From NCBI GenBank assembly GCA_977006965.1, contig OZ345361.1, forward strand, positions 434,001 to 498,000: a DNA stretch of 64,000 nt. The letters are read 5' to 3'. Below, one piece after another: positions 57,732-64,000 of the stretch. Position 1 is the first letter of the stretch; every line of letters starts with the position of its first letter. The DNA comes from Phymatolithon calcareum. Lineage: Eukaryota; Rhodophyta; Florideophyceae; Hapalidiales. The notes under the pieces are model-generated. The model made no database searches. It worked only from the letters and a program-made list of their open reading frames with translations, and was not told the DNA's origin. The translations under genes were made by a program, and so were the position numbers.

Positions 57732-60326
57732 CTATGGTTGTCTTCTGTTCCCATATAGATCTTCGTAGGCCCGGTTACACATGGTCAACATTCTTGCCCT
57801 TATCCGCCTAGTGTCGGAGAACATTTGACCCCAGATGTTCTGGTACCCAAGGTTAATTTTCTTTGCCTCGCCTGCAATGATGTGCAGTTGCTTCATGCTC
57901 TGTGTCACGCTTTTAGCTCCAGCCGTCTTCACATCTCGACAATCTGCTCTGAAACGCAGCATAGTGTCGCGAAGCTTGATTCTCTCCAAGTCATCACTTC
58001 GTCGCTTCCAACATTTATCGAAATATTCTTCGAGGCGAAAAGTGACTTCATAGCCCCATTCAACAACCCGCTGCAGCGTCACTGGCGGCTTTAACAGGCC
58101 TCCATTAACACTTCGGTCCGCTTGGTCAACCAGAAACTGAATGCATGCTGCCGCATGTCCAAAATGAAGAAAGAGTTGGACCATATTTGCTTGGGAAAAA
58201 TATGTCGGGCTATCGTCGCGAGAAAGCATGTCGATCATTTTCTTCAAAGGTTCAGAAACTTTCCACATCTCCTGCAACGCATCTTGTTCATTCGCCTTGG
58301 CAATATCGTTCATACGAGCGACAATGCGCTTGACATGCTTAACATCATCATCAGCGCTATTCGAAGAAGAACCTACAGCTTCACGAGGCCTGCCTTCCGT
58401 CCTGTCTTCCCGACGATTTCTTGGACGTTCAGGCTTTGAAACTTCCATGAGCTCCTCACGGTCATCAGGCTTTTCAACACGAGCATTTCCACCATTTTCA
58501 AGTTGGACTCCGCGAATAGAAAGAGAAACCGTGACTGCTTGTTGGACAAAGTTTGTAAAGTCCTGCGATTTCAACTTTTTCCTGGGTCGCCCGTCTGTTT
58601 TCTTTGAAAATTCACACATCGCTGTCACAAAACTCTCCACAACGTTTACAACCTGTCCTGGAAGCATGGCCCCCTGACGCAAACGACCACTTTTCTGTTT
58701 CGGGTTCAGCGCGGGTAGAATGTCGTTATCTTTCACGACGTCCTCGCGCGTAACGTCGTCCACAGGACCGCGTTGAGAGCGAGCGCCAACAGCATGCGCT
58801 CCATGATATCCAACAGAGGCAGTTCGCACGGACTGATATAATACAAACGCATCCTTGGCAAGGATTGAATAGTCGCGCTTTTTCAGCTCTTTCGGTGAGT
58901 CAATGCCCGATGTTTTTGCATATGTGCACAGAGTTGACAGAAGCCTCTCTGCAAGTTTTGCGAACTGGAGCACACGAGTATTTTGCTGCAGCGGTTTGGG
59001 CGCGGTTTGTCTATCAATATCTTCCATGATATCACTGGGATGGACCGCTTGCATAAGATCGTTCACAGGGTGAACGTTCTCCACGGAGCTAGAACGGAGA
59101 ACAATTTGGGAAGATGGCTGTTCAAGGCGCGAGGATGTTCTTGACCGTTTCCTTTCAGAGCGCCTATACTGACCATTGGTTCCCGGCATTCTCCTCTTCG
59201 ACTTTTTGCTGCCTTCGATATGCGGCCTTTCCACAGAATCGCGTAATCTTGTTGGATTTATGTCTCGCTCCACGCGACCGACCGGAGATTCGCGCGATTC
59301 TTCAACTTTCTGTACCACCGACTGCACCGGTTGGTCGTCATTATCTTCATACCCTTGGAAAAAATACACGGGCGGCTCGGATAGTTCCATGCTCGCGCTA
59401 GACGCCTGTTCATCCTTAATCGAAGGCTGATAACTCAGATCTGCATCATTATTGCTATGACGCTCCACCTTTGGAGAGGCTCTGTCTCTGGCAATAGAAT
59501 TTTGGAGAGACACATTGTTGCGGTTGCGGATCTGGTAAGCAATCTCGGCGGAAGACTCTTTTGCGGAAGGGCCTTGGAGAAAATGGGAAAATTCTGATTC
59601 CTGGGCAGGCATTGGCGGAATTTCAGCCTTGATAAAAGGTAGTTGAGACACACCCATTGCAGTCTCCTGCGAAGATTCTATCGCCTCGGGCCTGGCTGGT
59701 GCTGTCGGCATCGAGTGGGCTTGCAATGGATTCGCGATGGCAAGTGTTGAATAGTTGTCTGGTTGTGCAGGAGGCGGACGTTCAATTACGGGTTCATCTT
59801 TTGTATGCGTCTTCGTTTCTGCACCGCTGTTCTTAGACGCCACGGGAACAGGTGCACCAGAGTGACCATTTGCATCGCCGACAGTCGCGAGATGAATATT
59901 GGGTTCGTGCTTTATATTTTCGTTAAGCAGTGTCGCTGGAAGTGCCTGCTCCTGTGCACGGATAGGAGAGTGATTAGTGCCTGGTTGCAAAGAAGGAAAA
60001 CGTTCGAGTTGAAGTGCCTGCTCCTGTGCACTGATAGGAGAGTGATTAGTGCCTGGTTGCAAAGAAGGAAAACGTTCGAGTTGAAGATCAAACTTGGCCT
60101 GCGTCGGACTTTCCCGTCGCGCATCAGGCGTTGTCACCGGAACAGTGTCAAATGTGTTGCCAGTTGCATTGCCCATAATACCGACGCACATCTCGGTTTC
60201 CTTCTTGGTGTTTGGCTCAGCAGAGCTCAAAGTGGTCGCATCTTGACTCGAAATTTGAAGAGAAATTTCGCCTTCCAACTTGACCCGATGGGACTGCAAG
60301 GACGGATGACGAGAGGAGGTAGACAT
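57732..60326 (-). CDS. large nuclear-type protein of unknown function
   Basis: The 864-residue protein matches no family I recognise. Residues 1-450 are low-complexity, rich in Ser, Pro, Gln and Glu, with a perfect-looking 24-residue tandem duplication (LQLERFPSLQPGTNHSPI, twice, about residues 82-129). Basic clusters such as KKSKRRMPG and RRSERKRSRTSSR look like nuclear localisation signals. Two related helical modules follow: FAKLAERLLSTLCTYAK to LKKRDYSILAKDA at about 452-505 and VVESFVTAMCEFSKK to LKSQDFTNFVQQA at about 557-605. A conserved-looking C-terminal helical domain of about 200 residues (VKHVKRIVARMND to the end) completes it. The layout (disordered front, repeated helical modules, helical end) suggests a chromatin or transcription scaffold; that is inference. 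Confidence 0.7.
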   Translation of the reverse strand: MSTSSRHPSLQSHRVKLEGEISLQISSQDATTLSSAEPNTKKETEMCVGIMGNATGNTFDTVPVTTPDARRESPTQAKFDLQLERFPSLQPGTNHSPISAQEQALQLERFPSLQPGTNHSPIRAQEQALPATLLNENIKHEPNIHLATVGDANGHSGAPVPVASKNSGAETKTHTKDEPVIERPPPAQPDNYSTLAIANPLQAHSMPTAPARPEAIESSQETAMGVSQLPFIKAEIPPMPAQESEFSHFLQGPSAKESSAEIAYQIRNRNNVSLQNSIARDRASPKVERHSNNDADLSYQPSIKDEQASSASMELSEPPVYFFQGYEDNDDQPVQSVVQKVEESRESPVGRVERDINPTRLRDSVERPHIEGSKKSKRRMPGTNGQYRRSERKRSRTSSRLEQPSSQIVLRSSSVENVHPVNDLMQAVHPSDIMEDIDRQTAPKPLQQNTRVLQFAKLAERLLSTLCTYAKTSGIDSPKELKKRDYSILAKDAFVLYQSVRTASVGYHGAHAVGARSQRGPVDDVTREDVVKDNDILPALNPKQKSGRLRQGAMLPGQVVNVVESFVTAMCEFSKKTDGRPRKKLKSQDFTNFVQQAVTVSLSIRGVQLENGGNARVEKPDDREELMEVSKPERPRNRREDRTEGRPREAVGSSSNSADDDVKHVKRIVARMNDIAKANEQDALQEMWKVSEPLKKMIDMLSRDDSPTYFSQANMVQLFLHFGHAAACIQFLVDQADRSVNGGLLKPPVTLQRVVEWGYEVTFRLEEYFDKCWKRRSDDLERIKLRDTMLRFRADCRDVKTAGAKSVTQSMKQLHIIAGEAKKINLGYQNIWGQMFSDTRRIRARMLTMCNRAYEDLYGNRRQP
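59940..60084. repeat. 72-bp tandem duplication inside the 864-codon gene
   Basis: Two copies in frame differ at about one base (cacggata against cactgata). The near identity indicates a recent event, or that the number of units varies. Confidence 0.85.
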
Positions 60327-60990
60327 GAGAAGCCGCAGGAGCGTAATCCTTTAAGAAACTCTTGTACCTATCTCGACGTCGGTATTCGGGGAAAGGTTCA
60401 TCAACCAGAGTAGTACGCCGACTGCTCCGCTCACGCGGCACGGCCCCTGACTGCTGTCGGTGAACATATTCACGATATTGTGATGAATCTCGATTAGACC
60501 TTGTCTTGTCATCGTACTTATGATGTGGGGAACATGTGGTGCGCTCGGATTGGCAAGTTGGTCCCAGATGTAATTTATTCAAACTGGAACCAACGCGCCA
60601 ATTTTGCGAAGAAATTGACGGTACACGTGGCCTATAAGGCCCTTATGCAGTTCAGCCCCTCTAACTGCAACACGGCGGGACATGTCAGTTAAAGAGGGTT
60701 TTCTGCTGGAAGGGTCTAATAACAATGACTTGCGACCACCTCTAATTCCCTTCTCCCGTAAAGCGGTCGCATTCATCCCAAATGTACTGCTTCTCAGCAA
60801 TTCGGCACACTGATTCTTGAATTTAGTCTGCGTAGGAGTCGTACTCGAGATCTTGCATCCATGGTCTTTCAATTCGAACGATCATGGAGCCGCCCGGTCG
60901 CTGCGGACGGCCTTTCCACTAAGGAGAGCTGCAGGCGGAGAAGACTCCAAGAAGCGCTCTCAAGTGAACTACCCAAAATCGGAACGATAC
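60327..60990. other. intergenic, no supported gene
   Basis: Upstream of the 864-codon gene. Short ORFs only. Confidence 0.4.
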
Positions 60991-61155
60991 TACTACAATG
61001 CGTACCCGGAACATAAGCCTCCCTCCTTGGCGATATAGCAAACCAAGGTATTGAATCGGCCATAGCAAGCGCCTCCGACCTCAGCAAGTGGAAATCAAAT
61101 GAAGCCTTCTAGACGTGCTAGCCTCTTAGGTGAATAAAGCAATCATCATCAGTCG
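60991..61155 (+). pseudogene. LINE 3' end, copy 3, ends in (ATC)n
   Basis: The sequence from gcctccctccttggcgat to ggtgaataaagcaatcatcatc matches 47575-47726 (about 85-90% by eye), with stops in frame. Only the last 150 bp of the element remain. Confidence 0.75.
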
Positions 61156-62460
61156 TACTCGCAAGACGATAGTAAATTTGAAGAACCAAAAATGAAGGCC
61201 ATCACTCTTAGGTCTGCCGTTTGCAAAATTGCCGTTTGCTGTTAGATGGGCTCAACTGTAGACTGCTGTGGTGTTTCAAAACGCTATTCCGTGAAGATAA
61301 GCGTGTGCTAGGAATATCAAACTATTGGCAATTATTCTGGCTATTTCAGAACATGGTTAGTGCAAGTTGAGAGAGTAATATGGAGCTGAGCACAGAGTAG
61401 GGTGATTGCTGTACCTCAGTGGAGGCATGACAAAACAATAGGTAGCTCACAGCGCGGGTTGCCCTTCTCCTCCCGGCGGAGCTGCATATAGTTCGTGAAA
61501 AGAAGGAAAGGCAAACACATAAATATGTTGACCTCAGCGCTGGGGAATCCGCAAGAAATGCGACTCAGTGCTCTTGCATACTAACAGCTGTGATACTGTA
61601 CGTCCGGGTGCTGTAAATACAAAGCAAAAGAACGAATTCGAACCATCCCGATGGTAGCGCCCGTCAGCATAGTCGTGCACTCACACCCGTCAGCGCTTAG
61701 TGGGGACAGCAAAAGGTATTTGTCTCTACGTCCGTTCGGGATACGAACAGCAGAAGATATCCCTATTAGAGTTCTTTCGGCAAGCAAGCGTTGTGGCAGC
61801 AGTGTTTCCTTGGCCAGAGTACGGAATGAGTGTTGTAACATTTAGCAACAGCAAGTTTAAACGAACGACTGTCTTATTGTGCATGCCATATTCAAGCCGT
61901 GGATCCTGGTGCGGTTTTCACATTGAAAACTCAAGACTTGTTGCGTCTCGATGACAAACGCAATATAGCCGAACTCGAGAGTCCGCGCCACTCAATGCTT
62001 CGAAATTGAAAACACTGCAGAAAAACACAACCTTCCTCAACAATATATTAATTTCGCGATGTCAATTACTTCATCCCGTACTAAGTCACATAGAAAACTG
62101 GAACAACCAGGATGAGAATCATGTGTCTCCTTTTCTCGGGCCATTGGGTCTATTGTTCCGATGACAAAGCAAGAAATGTCACATAAAGGTTGATGGAAGA
62201 AAAAGTCGAATCAGATCTGACTGACCTGTCGTGTAGTACACCACCGAGAGCGGGCAGTCCATAGATGATTCCCATCCGCTCTCTCGTCTGCAATTCGGAG
62301 TCACTGCAACGATAAGGCGAATAATCAACTCAATATTCAAAACTCCCTCGAAGCAGACTTTCCCTCCCAAACTCTCCTCTCCTCTCCTCCTCCCCCGGAA
62401 CGTTTCAATCTCGACAACAACATTTGCCGCACGTCACCTAATACACATCACAACAACCAC
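61156..62460. other. intergenic, no supported gene
   Basis: ORFs of up to 86 codons with no motif. A pyrimidine-rich stretch at 62375-62400 precedes the 3' end of the transporter gene. Confidence 0.4.
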
Positions 62461-63849
62461 TCAAACAAGAAGCGGCACTCTCTCCTCCGACTCCCCAAAC
62501 CTACTTCCCCTCCAATCCCCTGCCTTTCTCCCAGCAGCCACAACAAAATACGCCACCCACGCCACCACACCAAACCCTCCAACAACTCTCGCCCAAATCC
62601 CCACCGCCGCCCGGAACCCCCCCATAAAATCCGTCAACATTCCCCCAGCAAGCGGCCCCACCACCTCCCCAAACGCAAACGCGACCGACGCGAGCGTCCC
62701 AAGCGTATCCCCCAAGCTCTGCGGCGTGAGCGCAGTCTCCTCCGCCAAACTCGCCACAGACAGCACCAGCGCCGCGCTCGCCCCCGCGGCAATAACCGCC
62801 ACCCCCACCGCCATCCACTCCGAATACGCCAGCACCGCAAACCCCCCCGCAGTGACCGCCGCCCCCACAAGCACGACAATCCTCTCCGGCACGAGCGGCG
62901 CCGCCACAACCGAAGCCGCCGTCTCCGCCACGGCACCCACAAGCGCCATGAGCGCGAAGTACAACGCCGCGGCCATCACAGGCCGTCCCACAACGTCCGT
63001 GACATACGGCGCCAGAATCGGCCTAAGGAACGCGAGCGACGCCGAGCACACCGCCATGACAAGCAGCAACACGACCGCCCACGGCCTCCGCAGCGCCGCC
63101 CGCATCCCCCCCACCAAAGTGTCTGCCGCCTCTATACTGATCGCCTCGTTCTCATTATCAAGACTCTCATAAGCGTGCGCAAGCGGTTCCGAAAAGTCAC
63201 CACTCGCAATCTCCCTCGCAAACCAGTCAAACAGCGGCAGCCTTACCTCCTCCTCCACCCGTCTCATCGGTCTCCTCGGCGTCTGCGCGACAAGCACAGC
63301 GCCAGCCAGCACTGCCTGCACGACCGCAGCCGCCGCGAGCGGCACGGCCGGACGCGCCGATCGGACAGCCAGCACGGCCAGCACGACGGCGAGCGGCGGA
63401 CCGGCCGTGGCGCCGACCGCCGCGGCCGCCTCCAGCGCGGCGAGATGCAGCCCTGCGCCGCGCGCGCGTCCGGCCGCCGTGCGCGCGACGAGCGCGACCG
63501 TGGCGGCCTGCGCGGCCGCGGCGCCCAGGCCGGCCAGCGTGGCGCCGAGATATAGGGCTGGGCGGGCAAACGGGTGCGCGGCGTGCGCGAGAAAGAAGGA
63601 GAGGAGGGCAAAGCCGACGCTCTGCGCGAGCAGCGCGAGGGGGAGCGCTTTGCGTGGCGTGAAGGCGCGGCCCGGGCCGCGGGTGAGGAGCGCTGGCAGG
63701 GCGAAGAGGGCGTACGGGACGGACAGCTGCAGCGCCGTGGAAGAGGGGAGCGAGAAGGGGAGGAGGACGTAGAGGGAGGAGTGCGCGGCCGTGCAGATGA
63801 GATGGGCGGTGGTCAGGGCGCCGAAGGCGGGCACGGTGAAACCGGGCAT
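62461..63849 (-). CDS. MFS transporter, 12 transmembrane segments
   Basis: The 462-residue protein is almost entirely apolar, with about 12 predicted helices in two sets of six and a charged central loop (PRRPMRRVEEEVRLPLFDWF to NENEAISIEA). A GRARGAG loop between helices fits the major facilitator motif A region weakly. Helix-rich segments such as VVLLLVMAVCSASLAFLRP and a C-terminal tail with SEERVPLLV follow. The substrate cannot be told. The N-terminal half is extremely GC-rich (many GCC/GCG codons for Ala), unlike all neighbours. Its tail may carry a dileucine-type sorting signal (EERVPLL). There is no intron. Confidence 0.75.
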   Translation of the reverse strand: MPGFTVPAFGALTTAHLICTAAHSSLYVLLPFSLPSSTALQLSVPYALFALPALLTRGPGRAFTPRKALPLALLAQSVGFALLSFFLAHAAHPFARPALYLGATLAGLGAAAAQAATVALVARTAAGRARGAGLHLAALEAAAAVGATAGPPLAVVLAVLAVRSARPAVPLAAAAVVQAVLAGAVLVAQTPRRPMRRVEEEVRLPLFDWFAREIASGDFSEPLAHAYESLDNENEAISIEAADTLVGGMRAALRRPWAVVLLLVMAVCSASLAFLRPILAPYVTDVVGRPVMAAALYFALMALVGAVAETAASVVAAPLVPERIVVLVGAAVTAGGFAVLAYSEWMAVGVAVIAAGASAALVLSVASLAEETALTPQSLGDTLGTLASVAFAFGEVVGPLAGGMLTDFMGGFRAAVGIWARVVGGFGVVAWVAYFVVAAGRKAGDWRGSRFGESEERVPLLV

Positions 63850-64000
63850 TGTGTTGCGGAGTGATGACTGAAGCGGTCAGTCGGGCGGCGAGGAGGGGAG
63901 AGGGGACGACGGACGGGAGACGGTCGGGAGACGGGCAGCATGCATGCAGGAGTGCGAGGTATAAAAGTTAGGTAGACTCAGCCAGGCAGACAGGGTCGGT
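63850..64000. promoter_or_regulatory. upstream region of MFS gene, with a TATA-like box on plus
   Basis: The first 100 bases are GA/GC-rich (gggagacggtcgggagacgg direct repeats). TATAAAAG at about 63961 is on the plus strand and would serve a gene to the right, beyond the window, rather than the MFS gene. Confidence 0.3.

Noticed and set aside
62726-63864. Several Arg/Ala-rich plus-strand ORFs
   Set aside because: GC-driven open frames antisense to the MFS transporter.
63958-63970. TATA box of the MFS gene
   Set aside because: TATAAAAG is on the plus strand, whereas the MFS gene is read from the minus strand.

Overview
The window looks like nuclear DNA of a eukaryotic alga, most likely a florideophyte red alga of the Chondrus/Gracilaria type. 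This is inference. The reasons are: long uninterrupted genes (1224, 864, 717, 716 and 609 codons with no visible intron), organelle-type proteins (a SKI2/ISE2-like DExH helicase with a transit-peptide-like N terminus, an RbfA-domain protein, mitochondrial-type COQ5), and compact islands of single-exon genes set in transposon-rich DNA. No bacterial operon structure or plasmid backbone is seen.

Layout. 1-3.3 kb: the 3' half of a decayed Ty3/gypsy element with a chromodomain, then a dynamin C-terminal pseudogene. 4.4-7.4 kb: two genes on the minus strand, the actin regulator AIP1 and a 5'(3')-deoxyribonucleotidase. 7.4-32.3 kb: an accessory block. It holds a 2-kb dispersed repeat present twice (7.4-9.6 and 30.3-32.3 kb) that carries broken genes for very Cys-rich small proteins; two hAT remnants, one with exact 8-bp target duplications; fragments of a tyrosine-recombinase element in at least four pieces; a GC-rich repeat family with an 8-bp satellite; a decayed Mutator-like transposase; a J-domain-like gene lacking HPD; a histone H3-like gene with two in-frame stops; and a pair of near-identical 398-bp TA-flanked MITEs in inverted orientation. 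32.5-43.2 kb: an intact Cys-rich gene, the DExH helicase, a small membrane-anchored protein, a mucin-like Ser-rich membrane protein and a prolyl-4-hydroxylase-like dioxygenase. 43.7-47.7 kb: two LINE 3' ends around an AIP1 pseudogene. 48.8-60.3 kb: an intact Mx-type dynamin, RbfA, COQ5, a five-finger C2H2 protein and a large nuclear-type protein of unknown function. 62.5-63.8 kb: a very GC-rich MFS transporter.

The most striking large-scale feature is that two gene families occur twice in opposite states. AIP1 is intact at the left (4.4-6.2 kb) and decayed at 45.0-47.1 kb; dynamin is decayed at the left (2.4-3.3 kb) and intact at 48.8-51.0 kb. In both places the two families are neighbours, as if an old two-gene duplication lost complementary members. 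The second theme is a repeat-associated family of CC-rich microproteins, one intact member and two frame-broken relatives. I found no database match for it because I cannot search; it is the best candidate here for something undescribed.

Limits: all calls come from reading the sequence and translations by eye. Identities are estimates, start codons of eukaryotic genes are guesses, and no introns, promoters or expression can be confirmed.
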